A DNA stretch of 64,000 nt from Sulfurospirillum diekertiae (GCF_011769985.2 NZ_CP039734.2:62001-126000); one strand, 5' to 3'. Shown: positions 9,413 to 19,390, counted from the stretch's first letter. A program made the numbers and translations. Notes: generated by a model from the letters alone, not told the origin.

Positions 9413-10407
9413 TAGAGCATAACGGCACTTTTAGGGCCAACTTTAAGCTCGCCAATCACATAGCCGTCACTGTTCGCAAGGACATCATTGACATTTTCAG
9501 GACTGACAACGAGGATCATTCCTACTCCCATGTTGAACGTACGGTGCATTTCACTCTCTTCAACGTATTGACTCATAAAGTCAAAGACAGGAAGTGTTTT
9601 GATCTTTGATTTGTAGACGTGTGCTTGGAGCCCTTCAGGAAGAACGCGAGGAAGGTTCTCAACGATGCCACCACCCGTGATGTGCGCTAAAGCGTTGATC
9701 TTGGATTTAAGCGCTTTAAAGAGTTTCACATAGATGCGTGTTGGTGTTAAAAGTGTTTCGATAAGCGGTTTACCATCAAATTCAGTATCGAAGGTGTAGC
9801 ATAGTTTGTCAAAGAAGAGTTTACGTACCAATGAAAAACCGTTAGAGTGAACACCTGAGCTTGGAAGCGCAATTAAAATGTCTCCAGCTTTTACGTGTGG
9901 AAGACGATTCATCTCATCTTTTTCAGCAATGCCTACTGCAAAACCAGCAAGATCAAAATCTTTACTGTGGTACATTCCTGGCATTTCAGCTGTTTCCCCA
10001 CCGATGAGTGAACATTCCGCTTGAATACAACCCTCTGCAATACCTTTAACAATGCTTACCGCAGCATCAATTTCTAGTTTACTCATGGCGTAGTAGTCGA
10101 GGAAGAAAAGTGGCGTACCAAAGTTACAGATAAGATCGTTTGCACACATTGCAACTAAATCAATGCCTACGGTATCATAAATACTAGAATCAATAGCAAG
10201 TTTGAGCTTAGTTCCAACGCCATCGGTTGCACCTAGAATGACAGGTTTTTGATACCCTGATGGCAACTCATATGCTCCGGCGAATGAACCAATACCTCCA
10301 ATGACATTTTTATCAAAAGTGGATTTGACCAGTGGTTTTATATTTTCGACAAATTGGTTTCCCGCGTCTATATCGACACCAGCGTCTTTGTAGCTGACTG
10401 TGCTCAT
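9412..10407 (-). CDS. purM: Phosphoribosylformylglycinamidine cyclo-ligase (AIR synthetase)
   Basis: A 331-residue enzyme of de novo purine synthesis that closes the imidazole ring of AIR using ATP. Family landmarks are SYKDAGVDIDAGN at the N terminus, the ATP/metal segment ATDGVGTKLKLA near 80-92, GGETAEMPGMY near 137, and the C-terminal AHITGGGIVENLPRVLP near 240. Length is normal. It is divergent from coaE across a 90-nt region that holds a perfect 10-bp inverted repeat, and it is followed directly by the ydcF-like gene. Confidence 0.95.
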   Translation of the reverse strand: MSTVSYKDAGVDIDAGNQFVENIKPLVKSTFDKNVIGGIGSFAGAYELPSGYQKPVILGATDGVGTKLKLAIDSSIYDTVGIDLVAMCANDLICNFGTPLFFLDYYAMSKLEIDAAVSIVKGIAEGCIQAECSLIGGETAEMPGMYHSKDFDLAGFAVGIAEKDEMNRLPHVKAGDILIALPSSGVHSNGFSLVRKLFFDKLCYTFDTEFDGKPLIETLLTPTRIYVKLFKALKSKINALAHITGGGIVENLPRVLPEGLQAHVYKSKIKTLPVFDFMSQYVEESEMHRTFNMGVGMILVVSPENVNDVLANSDGYVIGELKVGPKSAVML

Positions 10408-10439
10408 GGATATGCCTTTAGTGAGGTTATTGTTTAATA

Positions 10440-10465
10440 GATTTTAACAAAACTATGTTAAAATC
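10440..10465. promoter_or_regulatory. Operator-like inverted repeat between purM and coaE
   Basis: GATTTTAACA (10440-10449) and TGTTAAAATC (10456-10465) form a perfect 10-bp inverted repeat with a 6-nt spacer. It lies in the divergent promoter region. An AT-rich stretch resembling a -10 box (TTATAAAA) follows on the coaE side. The arrangement suits a dimeric regulator. No known epsilonproteobacterial purine operator is recognised. Confidence 0.45.
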
Positions 10466-10497
10466 GTTATAAAAATAGTTAAAGGTATTAGGATTAA

Positions 10498-11103
10498 ATG
10501 GCGTATGAACATGCAATTGTTTTAACAGGTGGGATAGCCACAGGCAAAAGTACTGTTTCGTCGATGCTAAAGTCGCATGGATTTGAAGTGATCGATGCAG
10601 ACGTAATCGCGAAAGAGGTTTTACCTTTACATGTAAAAGAGGTTGAAACCCTTTTTGGAGATCGTGTTATTCGTGATGGATCAATTGATCGCAAAGCACT
10701 TGGTGCACTGATTTTTAACGATAAGAAGGAGCGTGAAAAGCTCAATGCTTTTTTGCACCCGCTGATTCGACAAGAGATTTTCAAGCAATGCGACCAGTTA
10801 GAAGAGAAGAAAACACCTTATATCATCGACATTCCACTCTATTTTGAAAGTGATGGGTATGCTTGTAAATTGGTGACGGTCGTGTATGCTCCTGTTGAAG
10901 TGCAACGAAAACGATTAATGATTCGAGAAGATTTTAGTAAAGAAGAAGCACAAAAACGAATCGATGCTCAAATTAGCATTGAAGAGAAGAAAATCTTAGC
11001 CGATTTTCTCATCAATAACTCTTTTGATATGAAATTTCTAGAGAGTGAGATCGAAAAATTTATTAAATTTGTACGGGGTACGTATGCAAATTGCAAAATA
11101 TAA
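10498..11103 (+). CDS. coaE: Dephospho-CoA kinase
   Basis: A 201-residue P-loop kinase performing the last step of coenzyme A synthesis. The P-loop is LTGGIATGKSTV (about residues 8-19), followed by VIDADVIAKEV near 32. The lid/nucleotide region holds DIPLYFES near 113 and a YAPVEVQRKRLMIR segment near 129. Length is normal. ATTAGGA precedes the ATG. It overlaps the dapF start by 20 nt, so coaE, dapF and the glucosaminidase gene form one operon. Confidence 0.95.
   Translation: MAYEHAIVLTGGIATGKSTVSSMLKSHGFEVIDADVIAKEVLPLHVKEVETLFGDRVIRDGSIDRKALGALIFNDKKEREKLNAFLHPLIRQEIFKQCDQLEEKKTPYIIDIPLYFESDGYACKLVTVVYAPVEVQRKRLMIREDFSKEEAQKRIDAQISIEEKKILADFLINNSFDMKFLESEIEKFIKFVRGTYANCKI
10626..10637. 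repeat. TTTACATGTAAA palindrome, copy 3
   Basis: Perfect copy inside coaE, read as Leu-His-Val-Lys. Confidence 0.8.
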
Positions 11104-11827
11104 TGCCAATGGCAATGATTTTATTATTTTTCATACCTTTGTTGAGGTTGATCGAAGTGGATTGGCGCAACAGTTATGTGACAGACAAAAAGGTGTGGGT
11201 GCAGATGGCTTAATTGTGTTGCTACCCCATCCTGAATATGATTTTAAATGGCAATTTTACAATAATGATGGGAGTGTTGCTTCTATGTGCGGGAACGGCA
11301 CACGCGCATGCGCTCACTATGCCTTTACTAACCAATTAGCAGGCGCTTCTATGCGCTTTCTAACAGGGGCTGGAGTCATAACTTCTCTGGTAGAAAATGA
11401 TGTTGTTGAAACAGAACTCACAACACCTCAAGTGCTCAGTGAGTCATTTGATGAAAATGGTTTAACATGGCATTTTTGCGATACGGGAGTACCTCATCTG
11501 GTAACTTTTGTTGATGATACTGCATGCTTTGATAAAGTGATTGCACGTCAAATGCGCTATAAGTATAATGCCAATGTGAATTATGCAATGCTTAAGGAAA
11601 ATACTTTACATGTAAGAACTTATGAGCGAGGGGTGGAAGATGAAACACTTGCTTGCGGTACTGGGATGGCAGCATGTTTCTACAGTGCTTATCGCCAGAA
11701 ACTCATAGAAGCAAGTGCAAAAGTCTATCCTATTAGTGGAGAAGAGTTAAATTTACGGATTGAAAATCAAAGACTTTTTTTCAAAGGAAGGGTGCAAAAA
11801 GTCTTTGAAACGGTGTTGGAACTTTAA
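11084..11827 (+). CDS. dapF: Diaminopimelate epimerase
   Basis: A 247-residue cofactor-independent epimerase converting LL- to meso-diaminopimelate for lysine and peptidoglycan. The first catalytic Cys lies in SMCGNGTRACAHYA (about residue 68) and the second in ETLACGTGMAACFY (about 191). The start YNANGNDFI matches the family, so ATG 11084 is chosen over an in-frame ATG at 11045 that would add 13 residues inside coaE. It is followed 4 nt later by the GTG of the next gene. Confidence 0.95.
   Translation: MQIAKYNANGNDFIIFHTFVEVDRSGLAQQLCDRQKGVGADGLIVLLPHPEYDFKWQFYNNDGSVASMCGNGTRACAHYAFTNQLAGASMRFLTGAGVITSLVENDVVETELTTPQVLSESFDENGLTWHFCDTGVPHLVTFVDDTACFDKVIARQMRYKYNANVNYAMLKENTLHVRTYERGVEDETLACGTGMAACFYSAYRQKLIEASAKVYPISGEELNLRIENQRLFFKGRVQKVFETVLEL
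11605..11616. repeat. TACATGTA palindrome, copy 4 (one mismatch)
   Basis: TTTACATGTAAG inside dapF, read as Leu-His-Val-Arg. Confidence 0.65.
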
Positions 11828-11831
11828 ATTC

Positions 11832-12551
11832 GTGAAATTTTTCTCTACTCTTTTTATCGCCTCCTGCTTGCTTTTCAATGGAGCACTATACGCGGGAGGT
11901 TTATCTTCTGAATATTACCAAATTGAAGATGGCCCAAAGCAAAAAGAGGAATTTATCCGCCAGATGAAAGTGCTTGTGGATAAGGGTAATGATGAGATTA
12001 TAAAAGATCGAGAATTCATTACCAATTTTTTTGCAAAAGCTGTTCCTGGTGCCTTTCGTGGACTCAATCAACAAAATGTAGGTTATCTCATCTCTTTGCG
12101 TAATAAATACGGCATCGAATCACTTTTTGATCGAGATGAGTATTTTAAACGTATTGATGTGATTCCTACCTCTTTAGCCCTATCACAAGCTGCATTGGAA
12201 AGTGGTTGGGGGAAAAGTCGATTTGCAAAAGAGGCCAATAATCTTTTTGGTCACTGGTCTTATTCAGGTGTTGGTTTGATGCCCCAAAACAGAGCAATAG
12301 GTAAAACACATATGATTCGTATTTTTGGTTCATTGCAAAAATCAGTGAATTCTTATATGCTAAATCTTAATACGAATGATGCTTATATCACATTTAGAGA
12401 AAAGAGACTGCAATCAAGAAATAATGGGAAAAACTTTGGAGGTATGGAAGCTTCTAAAACGATGAGTAATTATTCTGAGCTCAAAGAGGAATATATCAAA
12501 ATGATTAAGGAGATGATTGATCAAAACAATCTTCTTATCTACGATAAATAG
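11832..12551 (+). CDS. Exported glucosaminidase-domain protein (Bax/FlgJ-type)
   Basis: About 239 residues from a GTG at 11832. From that start there is a clean signal peptide (FFSTLFIASCLLFNGALYAG), whereas the open frame upstream lies inside dapF and would bury it. The body has a glucosaminidase fold: PTSLALSQAALESGWGKSRF with the catalytic Glu near residue 123, then EANNLFGHWSY. Such enzymes cut glycan strands of peptidoglycan in the periplasm. Linkage with dapF fits a wall-remodelling job. No flagellar rod-binding domain is present, so Bax-like is the better comparison. Confidence 0.82.
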   Translation: MKFFSTLFIASCLLFNGALYAGGLSSEYYQIEDGPKQKEEFIRQMKVLVDKGNDEIIKDREFITNFFAKAVPGAFRGLNQQNVGYLISLRNKYGIESLFDRDEYFKRIDVIPTSLALSQAALESGWGKSRFAKEANNLFGHWSYSGVGLMPQNRAIGKTHMIRIFGSLQKSVNSYMLNLNTNDAYITFREKRLQSRNNGKNFGGMEASKTMSNYSELKEEYIKMIKEMIDQNNLLIYDK

Positions 12552-12558
12552 ATTGTTT

Positions 12559-13626
12559 TTAAAGGTTTGCTTCTTTCATAAGCTCTGTTTGGTAATGTGT
12601 AATAATAGGGTCGATAATTTCATCATAAAAACCACCTTCCATAATAGCATCCAAACGATACAATGTAAGCCCTACTCTATGGTCAGTAATACGATTTTGT
12701 GGATAGTTGTAGGTACGAATACGAGCACTTCTATCGCCTGATCCAACTTGTGTTTTTCGTGCTTCACTCTCTTTAGCATTGCGTTCTTGCATCTGCATAT
12801 CATAAAGTTTTGCTTTGAGCACTTTCATTGCAGCATCTTTGTTTTTATGCTGTGATTTACCATCTTGATTAACCACCACAAGACCTGTAGGTAAGTGGGT
12901 AATTCTTACGGCACTGTCGGTTGTATTGACTGATTGTCCACCGTTTCCAGAAGACCTCATAACATCAACTTTCAAATCTTTTTCGAGTATCTCGATCTCA
13001 ACATCATCAACTTCAGGCATAACCGCAACTGTAACTGCTGAAGTGTGTACTCTGCCCTGTGACTCAGTAAGAGGAACACGTTGAACTCTGTGAACGCCAC
13101 CTTCATATTTAAGACGTGAAAAAGCACCCTGCCCTTTAATAAGCGCGATAACCTCTTTATAGCCATTCAGTACACCTTCACTGAGTGAGACAATTTCAAC
13201 TTTCCAACCACGATTTTCAGCGTAGCGAAGATAAGATTTAAAAAGGTCTGATACAAAAATAGCGGCTTCATCTCCACCGGTACCAGCGCGAATTTCTAAA
13301 AAGATATTGCGTTCATCATTGGGATCTGTAGGAAGCAAGAGAAGTTTAATCTCTTCTTCAATCTCTTCTTTGCGAGGTTCAAGAATCCGAAGTTCGTCTT
13401 TTGCAAGTTCACCGAGCTCTTCATCATCGAAGAGAAGTTTATTTTCTTCAATTTGATCAAGTGTTGAAAGATATTCAAGTGTTTTATCTTTGATTTTCTC
13501 TAATCCTGACTGTTCTTTGGAAAGCGCTGTCATTTTCTTAATATCTGTAGCGATATTAGGATCACTTAAAAGTGTAGAGAGCTCATTATAACGTTCGAGA
13601 AATGGGAGTAATTTATCTTTCAACAT
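12559..13626 (-). CDS. prfA: Peptide chain release factor 1
   Basis: A 355-residue class I release factor reading UAA and UAG. The catalytic GGQ lies in [14 protein letters not shown] (about residues 224-237), and the stop-codon recognition tripeptide is the PLT of [17 protein letters not shown]. The C-terminal [20 protein letters not shown] is typical. The gene is followed by rpsT in the upstream direction, 36 nt apart, and the pair is likely co-transcribed. It converges with the glucosaminidase gene. Confidence 0.96.
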   Translation of the reverse strand: MLKDKLLPFLERYNELSTLLSDPNIATDIKKMTALSKEQSGLEKIKDKTLEYLSTLDQIEENKLLFDDEELGELAKDELRILEPRKEEIEEEIKLLLLPTDPNDERNIFLEIRAGTGGDEAAIFVSDLFKSYLRYAENRGWKVEIVSLSEGVLNGYKEVIALIKGQGAFSRLKYEGGVHRVQRVPLTESQGRVHTSAVTVAVMPEVDDVEIEILEKDLKVDVMRSSGNGGQSVNTTDSAVRITHLPTGLVVVNQDGKSQHKNKDAAMKVLKAKLYDMQMQERNAKESEARKTQVGSGDRSARIRTYNYPQNRITDHRVGLTLYRLDAIMEGGFYDEIIDPIITHYQTELMKEANL

Positions 13627-13662
13627 GGATGGGAACTAAAATAAAGAGGGAGTTGCCGCAAG

Positions 13663-13938
13663 TTATGCAGCAACACTACCTAGCGTATTAACGAGTTGTG
13701 ACAATCTGCTTACACGGCGAGCAGCTGTATTTTTAGTTAAAATACCTTTGCCTGCATAAGAATGAAAGTTTTTATTCACATTTTTCAACGCAACTTCAGC
13801 TGCTGCTTGATCACCTGCTTCTACAGCTTCTCTTACAGCACGTGTTAGATTTTTGATTCTAGTTTTATAAAATCTATTTCTTTCAGTGCGTTTTTTTGTT
13901 TGTCTAATACGCTTTTCTGCTGACTTGTGGTTTGCCAT
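13663..13938 (-). CDS. rpsT: 30S ribosomal protein S20
   Basis: A 91-residue basic, helical protein beginning [18 protein letters not shown], the S20 hallmark, and ending in the [10 protein letters not shown] segment. It binds 16S rRNA in the 30S body. A promoter is visible upstream on the same strand (13972-13999). The gene leads a likely rpsT-prfA transcript. Confidence 0.96.
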   Translation of the reverse strand: MANHKSAEKRIRQTKKRTERNRFYKTRIKNLTRAVREAVEAGDQAAAEVALKNVNKNFHSYAGKGILTKNTAARRVSRLSQLVNTLGSVAA

Positions 13939-13971
13939 AGATAAGCCTTTCGTTTTTAAATTTAGGCGTAG

Positions 13972-13999
13972 ATTATATAAAAATAAATATTAAATACAA
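13972..13999 (-). promoter_or_regulatory. Sigma-70 type promoter for rpsT
   Basis: On the minus strand TTGTAT (13999-13994) and TATAAT (13977-13972) are separated by 16 nt and lie 34 nt upstream of the rpsT ATG. Confidence 0.6.
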
Positions 14000-14194
14000 C
14001 TTATTTTAAGGGCAATTTAAAATAAAAAAGGCATTGTTTTGCGTAGGTTGATCAATTTTTAATTAATAATATAACGATATATTCATTAGTTCTCTTTTAA
14101 AATAATTTTTTATTGTTATGTATAGGGTATGTCAATGATTGATTTTTGACACTAAGTAAATATAGATAACTGTAGAAAATGGGAGGCATACCCT

Positions 14195-14206
14195 TTTACA
14201 TGTAAA
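14195..14206. repeat. TTTACATGTAAA palindrome, copy 5
   Basis: Perfect copy in the rpsT/glmM intergenic region, 70 nt upstream of glmM. Confidence 0.8.
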
Positions 14207-14276
14207 GATTAGAAAAGTTTTGTTACAATTTCATAATCATAATTGATTGAATGTATAGATGACATTAGGAAAAACA

Positions 14277-15617
14277 ATGAAACTTTTTGGAACCGATGGT
14301 GTTAGAGGTAAAGCAGGCAAAAAACTAAGTGCTTTTATGGCGATGCGTTTGGCAATGGCTGCAGGTATCTATTTTCGTAAAAATTCTATTACGAATAAAA
14401 TTTTAGTAGGTAAAGATACGAGGCGCAGTGGTTATATGATTGAAAATGCGATTGTATCAGGCTTAACGGCCGTTGGTTACGATGTAAGACAAATTGGTCC
14501 TATGCCTACTCCTGCAATTGCTTTTTTAACGGAAGATATGCGTTGTGATGCAGGTATCATGATTAGCGCATCCCATAACCCTTATTTCGATAATGGAATT
14601 AAATTTTTCGACTCATTTGGTAATAAACTAGGCGAAACAGAAGAGGCAGCCATTGAAAAAATTTATTACGATGATGCATTAATTGAAGCAAATCAAAAAA
14701 TGGAATTTGATATTGGCCGTTCTAAAAGAGTTGATGATGTGATTGGTCGTTACATTGTACAAATCAAGAATTCTTTTCCTAAAGCGTTAACGCTTAAAGG
14801 ATTGCGCATTGTTCTTGACACGGCCAATGGCGCGGCTTACAAAGTTGCACCAACTATTTTTAATGAACTTGGTGCTGATGTTATTATGATCAATGATGAA
14901 CCTAACGGTAGCAATATTAATCTTAACTGTGGAGCATTACATCCTGAGGAACTTGGAGAAGAAGTACGCCGTCTTCGTGCAGATTTAGGTTTTGCTTTTG
15001 ATGGTGATGCTGATCGTTTAGTGGTTGTTGATGAAAACGGAAATCCTATTCATGGTGATAAGCTCATAGGAAAAATTGCCACTTTTTTACAAGGGCAAAA
15101 TAGGCTTGCTAACAAAGGTGTCTGTGTTACTGTTATGAGTAATCAAGCGTTAGAAGATTATCTTAATAAATCAGGTATAAAAACCTATCGTTGTGATGTA
15201 GGGGATAAAAATGTTTTAGAAGCCTTATATAGGGAAAAAATAAACTTTGGAGGCGAGCAAAGTGGGCATATTATCTTGTCTGATTTTGCTAAAACAGGTG
15301 ACGCGTTAGTAGCTGCTCTTGCTGTTATGCACTGTATGCTCACAGAAAAACAAAAAGTGAGTAAATTATTTAGTCCTTTTGAGCTTTATCCTCAACTTCA
15401 ACAAAATATTAAAGTCGATAATAAAATTCCTCTTGCTGAACTCAAAGGCTATGACAAGTTAGTATCCGAACTAGAAAGCAAAAAAATCCGAGTTCTTATC
15501 CGTTATTCAGGAACAGAAAATTTATTACGTATTTTACTTGAAGGTCAAGATGAAAAGCTTCTTGAAGATCGTATGGAGAAAACAGTCAAATTTTTTAAAA
15601 GTGCCTTGAATGAATAG
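14277..15617 (+). CDS. glmM: Phosphoglucosamine mutase
   Basis: A 446-residue mutase interconverting glucosamine 6- and 1-phosphate for UDP-GlcNAc, hence peptidoglycan and [13 protein letters not shown] opens the protein. The phosphoserine loop is [17 protein letters not shown] (Ser near 99), the metal loop is FDGDADR near 244, and the phosphate-binding [10 protein letters not shown] lies near the C terminus. ATG 14277 is chosen over 14259 because GlmM proteins start directly before KLFGTDG and TTAGGA lies upstream. It overlaps lspA by 8 nt. Confidence 0.95.
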   Translation: MKLFGTDGVRGKAGKKLSAFMAMRLAMAAGIYFRKNSITNKILVGKDTRRSGYMIENAIVSGLTAVGYDVRQIGPMPTPAIAFLTEDMRCDAGIMISASHNPYFDNGIKFFDSFGNKLGETEEAAIEKIYYDDALIEANQKMEFDIGRSKRVDDVIGRYIVQIKNSFPKALTLKGLRIVLDTANGAAYKVAPTIFNELGADVIMINDEPNGSNINLNCGALHPEELGEEVRRLRADLGFAFDGDADRLVVVDENGNPIHGDKLIGKIATFLQGQNRLANKGVCVTVMSNQALEDYLNKSGIKTYRCDVGDKNVLEALYREKINFGGEQSGHIILSDFAKTGDALVAALAVMHCMLTEKQKVSKLFSPFELYPQLQQNIKVDNKIPLAELKGYDKLVSELESKKIRVLIRYSGTENLLRILLEGQDEKLLEDRMEKTVKFFKSALNE

Positions 15618-16056
15618 AAGATGGATTGTTCTTATTGCTTCATTATGTTGTGTTTTTTTTGTAGATCAATTGATTAAAACTTTTTTCTTAGAAGGATTTC
15701 GCTGGCAAGGGAGTTTCTTTTCATTGATTTTGACTTACAATAAAGGTGTAGCATTTTCAATGTTCGCTTTTTTAGAAGAGTATCTAAAGTATATTCAACT
15801 ATTTTTAGTTGGTGGTTTAGGTATTTATCTGTTATTTTATAAAGACATACTTCGAAACTATAGTTTTCCTATAGGAATTATTTCAGGTGCAGCACTGAGT
15901 AATATTTACGATCGCTTTATCCATGGTGGTGTTGTAGATTATTTTTTCTGGCATTATGGTTTTGAATTTGCTGTTTTCAATTTTGCCGATGTAATGATTG
16001 ATTTTGGAGTAATTCTGATTTTATATCACTCTTGGAAAAGCAAAAAAGAAAGTTAG
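15610..16056 (+). CDS. lspA: Lipoprotein signal peptidase (signal peptidase II)
   Basis: A 148-residue inner-membrane aspartyl protease that cuts prolipoprotein signal peptides after lipidation. Four hydrophobic segments are visible. The catalytic aspartates lie in [20 protein letters not shown] (about residue 103) and [12 protein letters not shown] (about 125). YNKGVAFS near 47 is the third conserved block. The start overlaps glmM. The window encodes several lipoproteins that would be substrates. Confidence 0.94.
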   Translation: MNRRWIVLIASLCCVFFVDQLIKTFFLEGFRWQGSFFSLILTYNKGVAFSMFAFLEEYLKYIQLFLVGGLGIYLLFYKDILRNYSFPIGIISGAALSNIYDRFIHGGVVDYFFWHYGFEFAVFNFADVMIDFGVILILYHSWKSKKES

Positions 16057-16091
16057 ATGCTCGATTTATCCACCTACTATGATGAAAATAG

Positions 16092-16119
16092 TTGCAATTT
16101 TATTTTTTTTTGGTATAAT
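16092..16119 (+). promoter_or_regulatory. Promoter of tRNA-Val
   Basis: TTGCAA (16092-16097) and extended -10 TGGTATAAT (16111-16119) with 16-nt spacing, set in a T-rich spacer. It lies 20 nt upstream of the tRNA 5' end. Confidence 0.7.
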
Positions 16120-16138
16120 CTCAGCTCTTAAATTGTGT

Positions 16139-16214
16139 GGTCGCGTAGCTCAGTTGGTAGAGCACTACCTTGACATGGTAGTGGTCGGAGGTTCGAATCC
16201 TCTCGTGGCCACCA
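16139..16214 (+). tRNA. tRNA-Val (anticodon GAC)
   Basis: A 76-nt cloverleaf read by eye. The acceptor arm GGTCGCG pairs with CGTGGCC (T-G and G-T wobbles), with A then an encoded CCA at 16212-16214. The D arm contains AGCTCAGTTGGTAGAGC. The anticodon arm CTACC-TTGACAT-GGTAG gives anticodon GAC (valine codons GTC/GTT). The T arm contains GGTTCGAATCC. It sits alone between lspA and thrS. Confidence 0.95.
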
Positions 16215-16268
16215 TATTTTTTGTTCTCCCGTCTGTTTGGGAGTTCATACAAGTAAAAGGATCTTATT

Positions 16269-18086
16269 ATGATGAATGATGTTATAGCCTATAAAGAAGG
16301 TGCTCTCGTCATTGACACCCAAACTGCTGCTGCCTCCTCAAAGACTTACGAAGACAAAATCTTATTTGATAATTCAAAAGATGCTCTTGAAGTAATCCGT
16401 CACTCATGTGCACATTTAATGGCTCAAGCGATTAAAGCATTATATAAAGATGCACAATTTTTTGTTGGACCTGTCATTGAAGACGGTTTTTATTATGATT
16501 TTCGTGTTAATGAAAAGATTGGTGATGCTGATCTTAAAGAGATTGAAAAAAAGATGGCAGAGCTTGCTACTGCTAAGTTGCCAATTGAGAAGATTTATAC
16601 GACTAAAACGGCTGTTATTAAACGTTTTGAACATGACAATCTTAAACAAGAAGTTTTGCTAAGAATCCCTGATGGTGAAGTATCTATCTATAAACAAGGG
16701 GATTTTGAAGATTTATGCCGTGGACCTCACGTTCCCAATACTAAATATCTTAGATTTTTTAAACTGATTAAAGTTGCAGGTGCCTATCTTGGTGGTGATG
16801 AGAAACGTGAAATGCTAACACGTATTTACGGTATAGCTTTTGCAGATAAAGAGAGCCTCAAAGATTATATTACTATGATTGAAGAAGCAAAAAAGAGAGA
16901 TCATCGCAAAATCGGTAATGAACTTAAGCTCTTTACCTTTGATGATGAAGTAGGTGCAGGTCTTCCAATTTGGTTACCCAATGGTGGCAAATTAAGAAGT
17001 AAGTTGGAGCAACTCCTTTTTAAAGCACATCGCAAGCGAGGTTATTTACCTGTAAGAGGGCCAGAACTTCTAAAATCTGATGCATGGAAAATTAGTGGTC
17101 ACTACCAGAATTATGGTGAGAATATGTATTTCACTGTCATTGATGAGTCTGAATATGGCATTAAACCAATGAACTGTTTAGGGCATATTAAAGTATTTCA
17201 AAGTGAAGTGAGAAGTTACCGCGATTTACCACTTAAATTTTTTGAATACGGTGTTGTACATCGTCATGAAAAAAGCGGTGTACTCCATGGGCTATTCCGC
17301 GTGCGTGAATTTACTCAAGATGATGCTCACATTTTCTGTACACCGGATCAAATTAAAGAAAATGTTATAGAAATTTTAAGTTTTGTCGATTCTATTATGA
17401 AAACATTTGGATTTAAGTATGAGATGGAAATTTCGACTCGCCCTGAGAAATCAATTGGTGATGAAAAATACTGGGAGGCAGCAACGGAAGGCTTAAAGAA
17501 TGCACTTGATGAAAACGGCATTCATTATGGCATTGATGAAGGTGGTGGAGCTTTTTATGGCCCTAAAATTGACATTAAGATTACCGATGCGCTTAAACGT
17601 AAATGGCAATGTGGAACCATTCAAGTTGATTTTAATTTGCCAGAGCGTTTTGATATTTCCTACATTGATGCAAACAATGAACATGCACGTCCAGTCATGC
17701 TACATCGTGCAATTTTGGGTTCATTTGAGCGTTTTATTGGTATTTTGATTGAACATACATCGGGAGAATTTCCATTTTTCCTTGCACCAACGCAAGCCGT
17801 GATTATTCCAATCTCAGATGCACATTTGGCTTATGCTAAAACATTAGCAAATGAACTTATGGTTGAAGAAATTGATGTAGAAGTCTCTTCCAAAAATGAG
17901 AGCCTCAATAAACGCATTCGCAATGCAGAAACGATGCGCGTGCCAATGATTTTGGTCATTGGTGATGCCGAAGTTGAAGGACAAAGTGTTGCCGTAAGAG
18001 ATAGACGCGAAAGAACACAGTATAATTTGACTAAAGAAGCATTAATATCAAAAATGAAGGAGAAACTTAGTGAGGTACACTTTTGA
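16269..18086 (+). CDS. thrS: Threonyl-tRNA synthetase (no TGS domain)
   Basis: A 605-residue class II synthetase. The N-terminal TGS domain of the E. coli enzyme is absent: only about 40 residues precede the editing domain motif [10 protein letters not shown]. Catalytic motifs are present: the zinc-site region KPMNCLGH, motif 2 [17 protein letters not shown], and motif 3 [13 protein letters not shown], followed by an anticodon-binding domain. Two ATGs in tandem (16269 and 16272) are possible starts. The stop overlaps the TTG start of infC by 4 nt. Confidence 0.95.
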   Translation: MMNDVIAYKEGALVIDTQTAAASSKTYEDKILFDNSKDALEVIRHSCAHLMAQAIKALYKDAQFFVGPVIEDGFYYDFRVNEKIGDADLKEIEKKMAELATAKLPIEKIYTTKTAVIKRFEHDNLKQEVLLRIPDGEVSIYKQGDFEDLCRGPHVPNTKYLRFFKLIKVAGAYLGGDEKREMLTRIYGIAFADKESLKDYITMIEEAKKRDHRKIGNELKLFTFDDEVGAGLPIWLPNGGKLRSKLEQLLFKAHRKRGYLPVRGPELLKSDAWKISGHYQNYGENMYFTVIDESEYGIKPMNCLGHIKVFQSEVRSYRDLPLKFFEYGVVHRHEKSGVLHGLFRVREFTQDDAHIFCTPDQIKENVIEILSFVDSIMKTFGFKYEMEISTRPEKSIGDEKYWEAATEGLKNALDENGIHYGIDEGGGAFYGPKIDIKITDALKRKWQCGTIQVDFNLPERFDISYIDANNEHARPVMLHRAILGSFERFIGILIEHTSGEFPFFLAPTQAVIIPISDAHLAYAKTLANELMVEEIDVEVSSKNESLNKRIRNAETMRVPMILVIGDAEVEGQSVAVRDRRERTQYNLTKEALISKMKEKLSEVHF

Positions 18087-18598
18087 GTAAAGACAAAGAT
18101 GTCATACTGAACGACGAGATCAGGGCAGCTGAGGTAAGATGTGTTGGTGATGATGGTACACAATATGGCATTATTACCAGAAAAGAGGCTCTTGCAAAAG
18201 CGGATGAGCTAGGACTAGATCTCGTTTTAATCGCACCTGATGCAAAGCCCCCGGTTTGCAAAATTATGAATTATGGTAAGTTCAAATACCAACAAGAAAA
18301 AAAACTGAAAGAAGCACGTAAAAATCAGAAAATTATTGAGATCAAAGAGATCAAACTTTCTGTAAAAATTGCTGCAAATGATGTTAATTATAAAATCAAA
18401 CATGCTAGAGAGTTTTTGGAAGAGGGCAAACACGTACGTTTCAGGGTATTCCTAAAAGGGCGAGAGATGTCTAATCCAGAGATTGGAGAGCAGGTTTTAG
18501 AAAGCCTTTGGCCAATGTTGGAAGATATCGCTGAGCGTGAAAAAACACCAAAGCTTGAAGGTCGTTATATTAATATGTTGGTTACTCCTAAAAAATAA
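18083..18598 (+). CDS. infC: Translation initiation factor IF-3 (TTG start)
   Basis: A 171-residue protein with both IF-3 domains: [21 protein letters not shown] and the C-terminal block around [17 protein letters not shown]. The linker [20 protein letters not shown] is diagnostic. IF-3 keeps ribosomal subunits apart and checks initiator codons. The best start is TTG at 18083, overlapping the thrS stop. A non-ATG start is typical of infC, where IF-3 discriminates against its own start codon and so autoregulates; that control is inferred here. Confidence 0.94.
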   Translation: MSKDKDVILNDEIRAAEVRCVGDDGTQYGIITRKEALAKADELGLDLVLIAPDAKPPVCKIMNYGKFKYQQEKKLKEARKNQKIIEIKEIKLSVKIAANDVNYKIKHAREFLEEGKHVRFRVFLKGREMSNPEIGEQVLESLWPMLEDIAEREKTPKLEGRYINMLVTPKK

Positions 18599-18726
18599 CC
18601 TATAACTCATCGTAACTTTTCTTTATTTTAATCCTCTCTAAGGAAAATTAAGCTATTATAGCCGTTTTCTAACGCTAGAGGGGATATTTCCTCATTTAGA
18701 TTTTAGAATAAATATAAGGAGTATGC

Positions 18727-18921
18727 ATGCCGAAAATGAAAACGGTACGCGGTGCCGCTAAACGTTTTAGAGTAGGTAAGAGCAAGATTAAAAGAGGCGC
18801 AGCCTTTAGAAGTCATATTCTTACTAAAAAACCAACGAAAAGAATGCGTGGTTTGAAAGAATCTAAAGTGGTAGATGCACGCGATGAGAAGTCCATTAAA
18901 TTAATGCTTTGTAAAGCATAG
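18727..18921 (+). CDS. rpmI: 50S ribosomal protein L35
   Basis: A 64-residue very basic protein beginning [20 protein letters not shown], the L35 signature, with [16 protein letters not shown] in the middle. ATAAGGAG lies upstream of the ATG. It is the third gene of the usual thrS-infC-rpmI-rplT order. Confidence 0.95.
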   Translation: MPKMKTVRGAAKRFRVGKSKIKRGAAFRSHILTKKPTKRMRGLKESKVVDARDEKSIKLMLCKA

Positions 18922-18953
18922 TTTAAAAAGAGTTTTTGACAAGAGTCATTCAC

Positions 18954-18965
18954 CCTACATGTAAT
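18954..18965. repeat. TACATGTA palindrome, copy 6 (core only)
   Basis: CCTACATGTAAT between rpmI and rplT, only the 9-nt core matches. Confidence 0.45.
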
Positions 18966-18969
18966 GTTC

Positions 18970-19002
18970 CCCTCATAATGAGGGTAAGTTCCCAAGATGG
19001 GA
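18970..19002 (+). promoter_or_regulatory. Two small hairpins in the rplT leader
   Basis: CCCTCA-TAA-TGAGGG (18970-18984) and TCCC-AAGAT-GGGA (18990-19002) lie in tandem, 34 nt before the rplT ATG. L20 is known to repress its own operon through leader structures in other bacteria. Whether this leader mimics 23S rRNA has not been tested. Confidence 0.4.
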
Positions 19003-19036
19003 CACCGACATTGATTTATTTGGTCAAGGAGACACC

Positions 19037-19390
19037 ATGGCAAGAGTAAAAACAGGTATCGTCAGAAGAAGACGTCACAAGAAAATTTTAAAGATGGCAA
19101 GAGGCTTCTTTAGTGGAAGAAGAAAACACTTTAGAAAAGCAAAAGAGCAAATAGAGAGAAGTTTAGTTTATGCATTTCGTGATAGAAGACAAAAGAAAAG
19201 AGATTTTAGAAGACTTTGGATCACACGTATTAACGCAGCATGCAGACTTAATGACATTAGCTACTCACGCTTCATCAATGCGCTAAACAAAGCAAATATT
19301 GATTTAGACAGAAAGATTCTTGCAGATATGGCGATGAATGACCCTGAAGCCTTTGCAACTGTTGTAAAACAGGCAAAATCAGCGCTTTAA
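19037..19390 (+). CDS. rplT: 50S ribosomal protein L20
   Basis: A 117-residue basic, helical protein starting [20 protein letters not shown], with [20 protein letters not shown] near residue 49. It is needed early in 50S assembly and often represses its own operon. CAAGGAGA precedes the ATG. A terminator-like stem follows directly. Confidence 0.96.
   Translation: MARVKTGIVRRRRHKKILKMARGFFSGRRKHFRKAKEQIERSLVYAFRDRRQKKRDFRRLWITRINAACRLNDISYSRFINALNKANIDLDRKILADMAMNDPEAFATVVKQAKSAL

Larger units (their letters stand above)
13939..14276. other. 338-nt divergent intergenic region rpsT / glmM
   Basis: AT-rich region with no credible gene. It holds the rpsT promoter at its left end, a 7-bp inverted repeat GGGTATG (14125-14131) / CATACCC (14187-14193), a palindrome copy at 14195, and TTGTTACAAT near 14219-14228 as a possible glmM promoter element. 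Confidence 0.6.

Noticed and set aside
16079-16279. Open frame across the tRNA-Val gene
   Set aside because: It spans the whole tRNA and its promoter, has no ribosome site and no sensible protein sequence.
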